Shown here one piece after another: positions 35,046 through 43,489 of a stretch of DNA of 64,000 bases. Origin of the DNA: Sphingomonadaceae bacterium. GTDB taxonomy: Bacteria > Pseudomonadota > Alphaproteobacteria > Sphingomonadales > Sphingomonadaceae. Where the stretch lies: NCBI GenBank assembly GCA_024236195.1, contig JACKKZ010000003.1:1-64000 (forward strand). The letters are read 5' to 3'. A model generated the notes under the pieces. It was not told the DNA's origin. It ran no database searches and saw only the letters and a list, made by a program, of their open reading frames with translations. The position numbers were made by a program, and so were the translations under genes. Every line of letters starts with the position of its first letter. Within the stretch, counting starts at the first letter, position 1.

Positions 35046-35279
35046 CTATCCCCGGAACAAGGCTGGCCCTGCAAGTGCGATCAGCCCGCCGCCAATGACC
35101 ATGCAGGCGAGGAAGACCTGCGTCCATGGTACCCAACCGACGCGGTCAATACGTGCGCGCTTGACGCGACGACGTTCCGCATAGCTGGCAAAGCCTGCCA
35201 GCAGCAGGAATACCAGACCTAGCAAGGCCAGTTCTTCCGCATCACTGGCAAAGGTCAGGAAATCATGCAGCGCCTTCAT
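35046..35279 (-). CDS. Small membrane protein of unknown function
   Basis: The 77-residue protein has two membrane segments (LALLGLVFLLLAGFASY and WTQVFLACMVIGGGLIALAG) separated by a basic loop (ERRRVKRARID). I do not recognise the family. Its ATG (35279-35277) shares bases with the ATG of the divergent DMT permease at 35278. Confidence 0.65.
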   Translation of the reverse strand: MKALHDFLTFASDAEELALLGLVFLLLAGFASYAERRRVKRARIDRVGWVPWTQVFLACMVIGGGLIALAGPALFRG

Positions 35280-36270
35280 GGCGGCGCATATGGGCATAGG
35301 TAGGCCACAGCGCAATCAGCAAGCTTGCATCGCCTCGCTGCCTCCGTATGGCGGGCAGGTGCAACAGCCCGAAGCCCATACACAGCGCCCGCTGCTCGCC
35401 CTGCTGATCCGACTTGGGGCTGCGTTCGTCCTTTCGGTCATGCTGGTCTTCGTCAAGCTGGCGGGTGAAAGCGGCATCCATCTGGCCGAAACACTCTTTT
35501 GGCGGCAATTGCCAACCGTACCTTTGATCCTGGCATGGTTTGCACTGCGCGGATCGCTCTCGACACTGCGAAGCAATCGGTTGGGGATCCATGCAAGACG
35601 CGCGCTTTATGGACTGGTCGGCATGTTCCTGAATTTCGGGGCTGTCCTGTTGCTACCGCTGGCAGAAGCAACAACATTTGGCTTCACTTCTGCCATATGG
35701 GCCGTGATCCTTTCTGCGTTGATCCTCAAGGAAAGGGTCGGAATCTATCGCTGGGCTGCAGTGCTGCTGGGCTTTGTCGGTGTCTTGGTGATTGCCCAAC
35801 CAGGCGATGGACATATCCCGTTGGTCGGAGCCGCGGTGTCGCTGGGTGCGGCATTCATGATCGCATTGATCTCAATCCAGATCCGCGACCTCAATCGCAC
35901 TGAGCAGCCACTCACGATCGTTTTCTATTTCTCCGCCTTCAGCACACCTGTGCTGGCACTGGCGCTGCCCTTTGTCATGACCGGCCATACACCTTACCAA
36001 TGGGGCCTGCTTGCAGGGCTGGCCCTGTTTGGCCTGCTGGGGCAATTGCTGCTAACAGCCGCCTTGCGCTTTGGGGCTGTGGCCAGCGTGATCGTGATGG
36101 ACTATTCCGCACTGATCTGGGCCACCTTGTTTGGCTGGGGCATTTTCGACCGGCTGCCTCCTGCAACCACGTGGCTGGGTGCCCCGTTGATCGTGGCCGC
36201 AGGGCTGATTATTGCCTGGCGGGAACATATGCTGGGCAAGAAACGCGCCGCCGCCGTTCAGGAAAGGTAA
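35278..36270 (+). CDS. EamA/DMT superfamily permease
   Basis: The 330-residue protein has ten membrane segments in two EamA repeats (LAETLFWRQLPTVPLILAWFA, AEATTFGFTSAIWAVILSALILKE; AALRFGAVASVIVMDYSALIWATLFGW). The substrate is unknown. The first ~40 residues are polar. The ATG at 35278 overlaps the divergent small-protein ATG; an ATG at 35290 or a later start is also possible. It is unlike the DMT protein at 30572 in detail, so the two are not recent copies. Confidence 0.85.
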   Translation: MAAHMGIGRPQRNQQACIASLPPYGGQVQQPEAHTQRPLLALLIRLGAAFVLSVMLVFVKLAGESGIHLAETLFWRQLPTVPLILAWFALRGSLSTLRSNRLGIHARRALYGLVGMFLNFGAVLLLPLAEATTFGFTSAIWAVILSALILKERVGIYRWAAVLLGFVGVLVIAQPGDGHIPLVGAAVSLGAAFMIALISIQIRDLNRTEQPLTIVFYFSAFSTPVLALALPFVMTGHTPYQWGLLAGLALFGLLGQLLLTAALRFGAVASVIVMDYSALIWATLFGWGIFDRLPPATTWLGAPLIVAAGLIIAWREHMLGKKRAAAVQER

Positions 36271-36318
36271 GGAACACGTCGCTAGGCAGGTCGTTTACAG
36301 GTCTGAAGGAGACAGGAA

Positions 36319-36444
36319 ATGCGCAAGATTCTTATCGCACTCGGCATGGCCAGCATGGTTTTCGCAACCTCTGCCTGCAACACGGTGCGCGGTATGGGGC
36401 AAGATCTCGAATCCGTCGCCAATGATGCCGATAAAGCTATTTGA
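36319..36444 (+). CDS. Entericidin A/B family lipoprotein
   Basis: This 41-residue peptide has a lipoprotein signal sequence with lipobox TSAC (Cys20), then NTVRGMGQDLESVANDADKA, the entericidin signature. AAGGAGACAGGA provides the ribosome site. Entericidins are small envelope lipoproteins described as an antidote/toxin pair in E. coli; single copies in alphaproteobacteria have unclear roles. Confidence 0.9.
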   Translation: MRKILIALGMASMVFATSACNTVRGMGQDLESVANDADKAI

Positions 36445-36446
36445 TT

Positions 36447-37042
36447 TCAGTCTTTTCGCCACACAATCGTAAGGTTGTTGGCAGGCATGATATGGCGCGC
36501 GCTGCGGCATAATCCATGGAGCGCCGCCAGCTCATCCAGCGCGTCAACCCTGCGAATGCCCCATCGAGGATCGCGGCTGCGCAGGTTCTCGTCAAAAGCC
36601 AGGTTTGACGGAGCGGTTTCGCCCCCAACTTCGATAAACGGTCCATAGAGCACGAGTGGCGCCCCTGCGGGCAGAGCATCCGCCCAGCCGCAGCGAACAG
36701 CCCCTCGCTCGCTTCCCACGGGCTGATATGGACCATGTTGACGCACAGGATCGCGTCCGCAAGGTCCATCGGCCAGTCCGTTTCTGTGGCATCCAACTGG
36801 ATCGGAGGAAGCAGGTTCGCGCTGCCTTCCTCATCCCGCCATGCTGCAATAGAGGCCAGCGCCTCTGCATCAGGATCGCTCGGCTGCCACTGCAACTGCG
36901 GGAAATGCGATGCGAAAAACACCGCATGTTCGCCTGACCCGGCGGCAATTTCCAGCAACAGCCCCGCTTCGGGCAGTTCCTGTTTCAGGACAGCCAGCAG
37001 CGGCTCGCGATTGCGCTCCGTCGCGGGGGCAAAACGTTTCAT
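36447..37042 (-). pseudogene. DUF938 SAM-dependent methyltransferase-like protein, frameshifted
   Basis: The first 120 residues run from the ATG at 37042: FAPATERNREPLLAVL, the SAM-binding LLLEIAAGSGEHAVFFA, WQPSDPDAEA and LDATETDWP, then CVNMVHISPWEA. Near 36675 the frame breaks after GRML, and the true continuation (PAGAPLVLYGPFIEVGG, then NLAFDENLRSRDPRWGIR and ANNLTIVW) lies in another frame ending at 36447. A single missing base (ATGCTCTGCCC where ATGCTGCTGCCC would fit) explains it. The start overlaps the ABA4 gene stop by four bases. Confidence 0.8.
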
Positions 37043-37494
37043 TCCGGTCGCCCGTGCATTTGCCGTGCTTTCTTCTCCCGCACGACCAGCCAGACAAACA
37101 AGCCCAGCGGCCCGGCCATAAAGGTCATCAGCAAGATTGGTGCCTGCGCCCAGCGCGAGAAATCCTTCGCATCGGCATCGCGCGCAATCCACAGCCCGGT
37201 GAACAAATCGAATGCGAGATAATGCGTCCAGCCGATCACCACTCCGGCATCGCTCGCGAAAATGGCGCGGATGCCCTCGATAGTGGAGAAATTGCCGCCG
37301 CTGGCATCACCGGCGCCGGGCGGCAATGCGCCACTGAGCAGTCCAATCAGGCCAATTGCATAGACGAGGCAAAGCAGGCCTACGCCCAGATAGAGCACCA
37401 CTGTTAGCAGAAGCGGCTTGCGCGGCAGCAGGACGAGGATGATCCATCCGCCGAGGGCGATAAGGTTGGTAAGGCCGAAAACTGACTGCCACAT
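37039..37494 (-). CDS. ABA4-like family membrane protein (DUF4281)
   Basis: The 151-residue protein has four membrane segments. GWTHYLAFDLFTGLWIARDA and WAQAPILLMTFMAGPLGLFVW are the hallmark of the ABA4 family, which in plants acts in neoxanthin synthesis. The bacterial function is unknown; a carotenoid or membrane role would be inference. It lies in a five-gene operon (dgt to DUF938) and is coupled to the DUF938 gene. Confidence 0.88.
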   Translation of the reverse strand: MWQSVFGLTNLIALGGWIILVLLPRKPLLLTVVLYLGVGLLCLVYAIGLIGLLSGALPPGAGDASGGNFSTIEGIRAIFASDAGVVIGWTHYLAFDLFTGLWIARDADAKDFSRWAQAPILLMTFMAGPLGLFVWLVVREKKARQMHGRPE

Positions 37495-37497
37495 TGG

Positions 37498-38475
37498 CTA
37501 TTCCTCTCCGTCAGGCGCACGCCGCCGCCACCATGCCGCCAATAGGCTGCCAATCACCACATGGTAGATCGAACTTATTGCACTTGGCACGGGTGCCAAA
37601 GCTGCCTGAATCGGCTGGGCGAACTGCGCAGCAAAGGCTGGAGTAGAAGCCAGACTGGAGCCCAGCCCGCTGTTCTGCATGCCTACTTCAATGCTGATCG
37701 TGCGCCGATCCTGCTCACGCAGCTTCAACAGCCGAGCGAGGATATAGCCAAAGCCGAAACCGGCAAGGTGCAGCAAAAGGACCGCCAGCAACAGGATACC
37801 CGCATGTTCGATAATCAAGGCCTTTGACTTGGCAATAATCGCCGCGACGATCAGGATCACGGCGATGATCGAAACCAGTGGAGAATAGCGAGCAATCGGC
37901 TCCACCGCGCGCGGGAACAGGCGGTTCAGTGCGACACCAGCTACCACCGGAATCAGCACCACCGCAACCATTTCGCGGAACAGGTTCCACCGGTCCACTT
38001 CCACGAACACACCAGCCAGCCACCCGGTGAGCAGCGGGGTAAGCGCAATGGCGACCAGTGTGCTGGCCATGGTCATGGTCACACTTAGCGCGAGGTTAGC
38101 CCGTGCGAGGAAAGCCACGACATTGGAGGCCGTACCGCCCGGGCAGCAGGAAACGAGCACCAACCCGACCGCAAGTCCTGCAGGCAAGGCAGACAAGGTC
38201 GCAATAGCAATCCCTGCAAGCGGCATGATAGTGAATTGCAGAACCACGCCCGCTACCACGGGGCCGGGCATGGCGAGGACACGGTGGAAATCCTCGACTG
38301 ACAAGGTCAGCCCCATTCCCAGCATGATAATCCCCAGCAGCACCGCGATCATTGACTGGCCAAAGGGTTTCACACTGCCATCGGCAACCCACAGGAACAG
38401 CTCAGGGACGAACCACGCCAATGCGGTGCCGAGCACGGTCCACAAGGCGAAGAGGCCGGTAATGCGCTGGATCAT
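37498..38475 (-). CDS. Bile acid:sodium symporter (SBF/BASS) family protein
   Basis: The 325-residue protein has about ten membrane segments. LLGIIMLGMGLTLSVEDF, AVGLVLVSCCPGGTASNVVAFLA (the SBF crossover motif), and VGMQNSGLGSSLA (the second sodium-site motif) are all present. It would take up an organic anion with Na+; the substrate is unknown. It begins 27 bases after the Rossmann-protein stop and is followed by the ABA4 gene after 3 bases. Confidence 0.92.
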   Translation of the reverse strand: MIQRITGLFALWTVLGTALAWFVPELFLWVADGSVKPFGQSMIAVLLGIIMLGMGLTLSVEDFHRVLAMPGPVVAGVVLQFTIMPLAGIAIATLSALPAGLAVGLVLVSCCPGGTASNVVAFLARANLALSVTMTMASTLVAIALTPLLTGWLAGVFVEVDRWNLFREMVAVVLIPVVAGVALNRLFPRAVEPIARYSPLVSIIAVILIVAAIIAKSKALIIEHAGILLLAVLLLHLAGFGFGYILARLLKLREQDRRTISIEVGMQNSGLGSSLASTPAFAAQFAQPIQAALAPVPSAISSIYHVVIGSLLAAWWRRRAPDGEE

Positions 38476-38502
38476 GCTGTGCCCCTCCCCCGTTTGCGTG
38501 GT

Positions 38503-39195
38503 TTATACTGCCAGCTTCGGCAAGCTATGCGCAGCGCGCAATATCGCATCGTGATCATGTACAGATTTCCCGCGAGTGTGTCGCAGGGCAAGCGAAAGCA
38601 CCGCCTCAGCCACTATTCGTGCAGAAACAGAACGATATGCGCGATATTTGCCATGTAGGAACAAGTCCGCCACCGGCGCAGCGATCTTGCCTAACTGCTC
38701 CAGCGGGCGCGGGTCTGCTTCGCGTGGTCCGCGCAGCAAGCCGGGGCGCAAGATATCCAGCCGTTCGAAGCCGAGCTTGGCAAGGTCTCGCTCAACCTCT
38801 CCCTTTACGCGCAAGTAAAGTTGCCGAGCGCCCGTATCCGCGCCAATGGAACTGATCGCCACCATCCGCATCGCCCCGGCCGCGAGCGCGGCGCGCGCGC
38901 TATCCAGCACCAGCGCCTGGTCAACCGCGCGGAAAGCAGCTTCATCCTGCCCGGCCTTGCGCCATGTCGTGCCTAGTGCACAGACCAGCACATCTGGTTT
39001 GGCCACCGCAATCATGTCGCCCCAATGGTTGGTCTCCGCGACGAACATTTCCATCCTGGCGCCACGCGGCAACTTCATTTCCCGCCGGGCGATGGCGTTG
39101 ATCCGCATATCCTCGCGCCCAATTGACGCTTCGATCACGCTCCGTCCAATCAGTCCGGTGGCACCAACAAGGGCAATGCGCAGCAGTTCAGACAT
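38503..39195 (-). CDS. NAD(P)H-binding Rossmann protein, atypical SDR
   Basis: The 230-residue protein begins MSELLRIALVGATGLIG, a G-x-x-G-x-x-G dinucleotide site. VLVCALGTTWRKAGQDEAAFRAVD, RMVAISSIGADTGARQLYLRVKGEVE and LDILRPGLLRG follow, the pattern of YwnB/HTATIP2-like atypical SDRs. A Tyr (YLRVKGE) with Lys three residues later matches the usual active site. The start overlaps the end of dgt by eight bases. Confidence 0.82.
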   Translation of the reverse strand: MSELLRIALVGATGLIGRSVIEASIGREDMRINAIARREMKLPRGARMEMFVAETNHWGDMIAVAKPDVLVCALGTTWRKAGQDEAAFRAVDQALVLDSARAALAAGAMRMVAISSIGADTGARQLYLRVKGEVERDLAKLGFERLDILRPGLLRGPREADPRPLEQLGKIAAPVADLFLHGKYRAYRSVSARIVAEAVLSLALRHTRGKSVHDHDAILRAAHSLPKLAV

Positions 39196-40348
39196 TGCTG
39201 AGCCCCATCGGGCGCATACCATAGATGCGCTCACACTGGTCGATGGCGAATCGGTCCGTCATCCCGGCGATGAAATCGGCAATATGGCGGCTGCGGGCTG
39301 GCTCCGTGTCCGGCAAACGCTCAGCCCATGCCCGCGGCAAATGCGCTGGCTCCTGCTCATAGGCAGCATAAAGCCGGGCGACTACACTGCGCGCCTTCTC
39401 CGCTGTCTCCAGCTGTTCAGGGTGGTAATAGAGCTTTGCGTAGAGGAAAGCTTTGAGCTCCCGCTCCTGCGCCGCCATGGCGGGCGAGAAGCGCGCCAAT
39501 GCTTCCCCTGCCCCGCGCACTTCGTCGACGCTCCCAAGGCCCCTGGTCGCGCGGCGGGTTTCCTCCAGCAAGTCATTCACCATCAAACCGATCTGGCTCC
39601 GCACCAGCTCGCGCAATTGCCGGTCACGCGGAGCATTCGGGAAACGGCGTTCGATAGCGCGGAATTGGTCCGCCACGAAATCGAGCGTCAGCAATTCATC
39701 AAGGTTAAGGAAACCAGCCCGCAGACCGTCATCAATATCGTGATTGTCATAGGCGATATCATCACTGATCGCGGCGACTTGCGCCTCCAGCGACGGCCAG
39801 CGGCCAAGGTCGAGCGGAAAATCTGCATCCAACTCGGCCATCGCCCAGTTGGGATCTTCGACCGGCCCATTATGCTTGGCCAGCCCTTCCAACAGCTCCC
39901 AGGTTAGGTTCAGTCCCTCATGGTCGCAATAGGGACTTTCCACCCGCATCAGCGTGCGCAGCGACTGGGCGTTGTGGCAAAAGCCGCCATGCCGCTCCAT
40001 CGCATCATGCAGCGCATTCTCGCCCGCATGGCCGAAGGGCGGGTGACCGATATCATGGGCGAGGCAGAGCGCCTCGGTCAGGTCTTCATCCAGCCCCAGC
40101 AGCCGGGCAACCACGCGCCCGATCTGCGCAACCTCGAGGCTATGGGTCAGACGGGTACGGTAATGGTCACCATCGGGCGCGATGAAGACCTGCGTCTTGC
40201 TCTTCAGCCGGCGGAAGGCAATCGAATGGACGATGCGGTCCCGGTCACGCTGGAATTCGCTCCGCGCGCCACGCGTCCCTTCGCGGTTCTCATCGAATTC
40301 ACGGCCACTCGAAGCGGCAGGATCAGCAGCGAATGGAGCGCGTGTCAT
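39188..40348 (-). CDS. dgt: Deoxyguanosinetriphosphate triphosphohydrolase-like protein
   Basis: The 386-residue HD-domain enzyme has FRRLKSKTQVF, THSLEVAQIGR, the catalytic CLAHDIGHPPFGHAGE (HD motif with the extra His of dNTPases), and ISDDIAYDNHDIDDGLRAG. It would split dNTPs to deoxynucleosides and tripolyphosphate. It is the first gene of the operon continuing to DUF938. A hairpin terminator at 40408-40450 separates it from the subtilase gene upstream. Confidence 0.92.
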   Translation of the reverse strand: MTRAPFAADPAASSGREFDENREGTRGARSEFQRDRDRIVHSIAFRRLKSKTQVFIAPDGDHYRTRLTHSLEVAQIGRVVARLLGLDEDLTEALCLAHDIGHPPFGHAGENALHDAMERHGGFCHNAQSLRTLMRVESPYCDHEGLNLTWELLEGLAKHNGPVEDPNWAMAELDADFPLDLGRWPSLEAQVAAISDDIAYDNHDIDDGLRAGFLNLDELLTLDFVADQFRAIERRFPNAPRDRQLRELVRSQIGLMVNDLLEETRRATRGLGSVDEVRGAGEALARFSPAMAAQERELKAFLYAKLYYHPEQLETAEKARSVVARLYAAYEQEPAHLPRAWAERLPDTEPARSRHIADFIAGMTDRFAIDQCERIYGMRPMGLSNV

Positions 40349-40407
40349 AGGTAGCGCGGACTTAGGTTACGCTCCGCCGCGCGACAACGGGAACAATCGG
40401 GCAACAT

Positions 40408-40450
40408 AGCAAAGGGGCCGCATGGCATGCACCACACGGCCCCTTTTTAT
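40408..40450 (-). terminator. Hairpin terminator after the subtilase gene
   Basis: AAAGGGGCCG (40411-40420) pairs with CGGCCCCTTT (40437-40446) around a loop of about 16 bases. A-rich and T-rich flanks make it usable on both strands; the T tract is stronger on the plus strand, but the only gene ending here is the minus-strand subtilase at 40468. Confidence 0.75.
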
Positions 40451-40467
40451 CCTTTCAGGCAAAGCAA

Positions 40468-41562
40468 TCAGTGGATGCCGATCGTATCCGGATTGCCGTC
40501 GGGGTCACCATTGACCGTGCCGCCGCTGCGAACATTGCCAATCAGCAGCAAACCGGCAAGGTGCGGTGCAGCCATCGACGTGCCGCTGAGCGTGGCATAG
40601 CCCCCGCCCTTGTAGGTCGAAAGGATCGAAACACCCGGTTCAGCATAGTCCACTGGTGAGCCATAATTGGAGAAGCTGGCGAAATTATCGTTCGAACCAA
40701 AAGCCGACACCGTGTAGATATTTGCGCCATTGGCACGTGCGGGCGAATGGCTGTTGGCGTCATCGCTTTCATTCCCGGCAGCGAGCATGAATTTGATGCC
40801 GGTTGCCGCCGCATTGACCACAGCCGTATCCAGCGTAGTCGATACACCGCCACCAAGGCTCATATTGGCAACATCGCCCTGACTGGCATTGGCAGCAACA
40901 TAGTCGATCCCGGCGATTACGCCCGAAGTTGAACCGGAACCGCGCCGATCAAGAACCCGTACAGCCACTACCTTGGCACCGGCAGCAACACCGATCACGC
41001 CTTCGGAATTGTCGATTGCGGCAATCGTACCCGCGACATGGGTACCGTGACCATTTTCATCATTCCAGTCACGCCCAGTGAAATAGGCACTGCGACCACT
41101 GTCAATATCAAGATCGGGATGGGTTGCGTCAATCCCGCTGTCGATCACCCAAGCCGTGGCAGTTGCCCCGCTCACACCCCCATTTACGCGCGTAATGCCC
41201 CATGGGGTCTGTTGGGCAGGAGGGGTTCCGCCGCCACCACCAGGCTTACCCTTGGCAGCTTCCACCTTGCCGATGGCCTGCACTGTCTGGTCCTGCTCGC
41301 AATAGGCGATGTTCGGATTGCTCGCGCGCATCTTTTCCATCCCCTGCGCGGAGATATTGGCAGCGAACCCGCGGATCGCGGTGGAATAGGTCCGGCTCAC
41401 CGCACCGCCATTGGCCTTCGCTGCGGCATTTGCCTGGGCATTGACCTGCCCCTTCGCCACGCGATCAGCCTTGAACACGCAAATATAGCTGTTTGCGATG
41501 GGTTCCGCAGCAGCCGGGGTTGCAAAGGCAGCGGCAGCAAAAGCCCCTGCAGCGCCAGCCAT
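40468..41562 (-). CDS. Exported S8 (subtilisin-like) serine protease, 5' end uncertain
   Basis: The protein has 364 residues from the ATG at 41562. The catalytic triad is clear: Asp in AWVIDSGIDATHPDLD, His in NGHGTHVAGTIAA, Ser in SGTSMAAPHLAG. An I9-like propeptide precedes it (NSYICVFKADRV to CEQDQTVQAI), then a Gly-rich linker. The 41562 start gives an Ala-rich signal peptide with no positive charge. A better start, ATG at 41588 behind GGAGGG, encodes MNLKMSPA but meets TGA after eight codons; a single lost base near 41565 would join the two into a normal signal peptide. Confidence 0.87.
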   Translation of the reverse strand: MAGAAGAFAAAAFATPAAAEPIANSYICVFKADRVAKGQVNAQANAAAKANGGAVSRTYSTAIRGFAANISAQGMEKMRASNPNIAYCEQDQTVQAIGKVEAAKGKPGGGGGTPPAQQTPWGITRVNGGVSGATATAWVIDSGIDATHPDLDIDSGRSAYFTGRDWNDENGHGTHVAGTIAAIDNSEGVIGVAAGAKVVAVRVLDRRGSGSTSGVIAGIDYVAANASQGDVANMSLGGGVSTTLDTAVVNAAATGIKFMLAAGNESDDANSHSPARANGANIYTVSAFGSNDNFASFSNYGSPVDYAEPGVSILSTYKGGGYATLSGTSMAAPHLAGLLLIGNVRSGGTVNGDPDGNPDTIGIH

Positions 41563-41706
41563 CAAGCGGGCGACATCTTCAAATTCATGGACAGTCCCTC
41601 CCTTTGAAATCAGGAGGTTGCAGACTGACAACTGGAATTCAAATAGCAAGTCTCAATCGTAACCAATCCCGCATTTATCCTCGGAATCGGAATAAAGTTT
41701 CAAGAA

Positions 41707-42402
41707 TCATCCATTTCCGAGCAACCACTCCGCCGCCGCTTCGCAATGGATGCGCGCAGAATCAAAAATCGGCAGGATATTGGCATCAACATCGACCACC
41801 ATTTCCAGCTCAGTGCAGGCGAGCACGATCGCTTGCGCCCCTTCGCGTTCCTTGTTGGTGATGATGGTGCGCAAGGCCCGTTCCGCATCACGGGTCGCCT
41901 TGCCCAACATCAATTCGTTGTAGATTATCCCGTCGACTTCTTCGACAACACCCATGTCGGGCGGCAAAAGGTCTACTCCATGTGCCACCAGGCGGCGCCG
42001 GTAAAAGCTTTCTGTCATCACATTGCGCGTGCCCAGCAAAGCTGCCGTTTGCACGCCTTTCTCCGCCATCCTCCGTCCCACGCATTCTGCGATATGGAGC
42101 ACCGGCACTGCGACGGCTTCGGTCACGCGGTCATAAACCTTGTGCATGGAATTGGCGGCGATCAGGATAGTCCCCGCCCCGGCCTGTTCCAGCCGCTGTG
42201 CAGAGGCGACAAGTTCCTGCGCCGCGCGGTCCCAATCTTCGGTAGAGGTTAGGCCATACAACTCCGCGAAATCGAGACTTTCGAGCAAGATCGGCGCACT
42301 TGCCTTGCCACCACGGGCACGCTGCACCAGCGTGTTGATGGTCTCGTAATAGGTGCGGGTGGAAACCCAGCTCATCCCCCCGATAATGCCCAGTTTGCGC
42401 AA
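41707..42402 (-). CDS. Aspartate/glutamate racemase family protein lacking the first catalytic Cys
   Basis: The 231-residue protein is close in layout to E. coli YgeA: LGIIGGMSWVSTRTYYETIN, NSMHKV, LHIAECVGRRM, LLGTRNVMTESFYRRRL and LACTELEMVV. Racemases use two Cys as acid and base. The second is present (Cys196), but the first, expected two residues before Asn84, is Ala82 (IAANSMH where YgeA has LCTNTMH). Racemisation by the usual two-base route is therefore doubtful. The gene stands alone between the subtilase and cytochrome genes. Confidence 0.85.
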   Translation of the reverse strand: MRKLGIIGGMSWVSTRTYYETINTLVQRARGGKASAPILLESLDFAELYGLTSTEDWDRAAQELVASAQRLEQAGAGTILIAANSMHKVYDRVTEAVAVPVLHIAECVGRRMAEKGVQTAALLGTRNVMTESFYRRRLVAHGVDLLPPDMGVVEEVDGIIYNELMLGKATRDAERALRTIITNKEREGAQAIVLACTELEMVVDVDANILPIFDSARIHCEAAAEWLLGNG

Positions 42403-42475
42403 AGGCAGTCACTCCTGTTGGCCGATATTGGCCAAGCTAAGCGAAGCCCTGCACCGCGTCCACTGCGAGAATTGG

Positions 42476-43489
42476 TTACTGCGCCGGAAGTTGTTCAATC
42501 CAGCGCCGGACAGCCTCTGTTCCCTCGCCATCAATGCTGGATTTGCCAAGCTCGGGCATGGCGACGCCAGGCTCCGGGCTTTCCATGCGGTAGAGCAGGA
42601 TTGACTGGTCCGGCTTGCCGGGGATGACATCGAACAGCAAATCCCCTGCCCCGCGCCCCGCAGCAACCGGGCGTTTCATGATGCCCAGTGCATGCGGATC
42701 ATCCTGTTCCCAGCGCAAATCGAGCCCGGAATTGGAAGCCGTCGCACCCGGCCGATGGCAATGTGCACAGTTAGCTTCAAGATAGGCTCGCGCCGCCAGG
42801 TCAGCGGGTGCATTGGTGCGTTCTTCCCACACGGGCAGCACGTCGGCCCCATCCGGCATCGCATCCAGCCGCCCGCTGCGCACCATCCCGGTGAGCCACT
42901 GGCGTGACAGGTTTCGCGCCTTGGGGCCAATGGGAACGACGACATCGTTGAGCCCATGGCATTCCTTGCACTGGTTCTTGTTGGGTACGCGATAACTGAT
43001 TTGCTCACCCGCAGGCGTCGTGATCGGCAGGCGCGCACCTGCCACGGCAAGCGTCGCCTCGGTCTGCTCTTCGTTCCACAGATAGGGCAACGCCACCCAG
43101 CCGGTAGGTCGGTTGAGTAGTACCCGCGTTTCAATCAAGCGCCTCTCAGCCCCCTCGCCGAAAGCAAAAGTCTTGATCAACGCGGTGCCGATCGGGAAAC
43201 GCAGCAGCCCCTCTCCATCGGCCAACGCCTGCGTCCCCGGCGGGACATAGACAAAGCGCAATTTCTCTGCCCCGTCGGACCAGAGCGGCGTGTTGAGCCG
43301 GTACGGCGTTACCCCTTCCGCCGGGACTTGCCGCGCAAGGTCATCGAAGAAACGATAGTCCGACAATTTGCGCGGCAGGGTCTTGCCCTGCACCTGCTCA
43401 TCCGCAACAGGCGCGCGCTCCGACGTCATCGCCATCGCGCTCGCTGCCAACAGTGTGGCAGCGCCGAAAAAGGCAGCGCCGAATCTCAC
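42476..43489 (-). CDS. Exported diheme-type cytochrome-like protein (SO_2930/HNE_0200-type family)
   Basis: The 337-residue protein has a signal peptide ending near AMA and two CxxCH heme sites: CKECH at about 174 and CAHCH at about 241. Other segments are RLNTPLWSDGAEKLRFVYVPPGT, LRFPIGTALIKTFAF and MPELGKSSID. I recall a family encoded beside a parallel beta-helix protein (TIGR03806/TIGR03805), and that pairing is seen here: this gene starts inside the end of the beta-helix gene (4-base overlap). Function unknown; the two probably act together in the periplasm. Confidence 0.82.
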   Translation of the reverse strand: MRFGAAFFGAATLLAASAMAMTSERAPVADEQVQGKTLPRKLSDYRFFDDLARQVPAEGVTPYRLNTPLWSDGAEKLRFVYVPPGTQALADGEGLLRFPIGTALIKTFAFGEGAERRLIETRVLLNRPTGWVALPYLWNEEQTEATLAVAGARLPITTPAGEQISYRVPNKNQCKECHGLNDVVVPIGPKARNLSRQWLTGMVRSGRLDAMPDGADVLPVWEERTNAPADLAARAYLEANCAHCHRPGATASNSGLDLRWEQDDPHALGIMKRPVAAGRGAGDLLFDVIPGKPDQSILLYRMESPEPGVAMPELGKSSIDGEGTEAVRRWIEQLPAQ

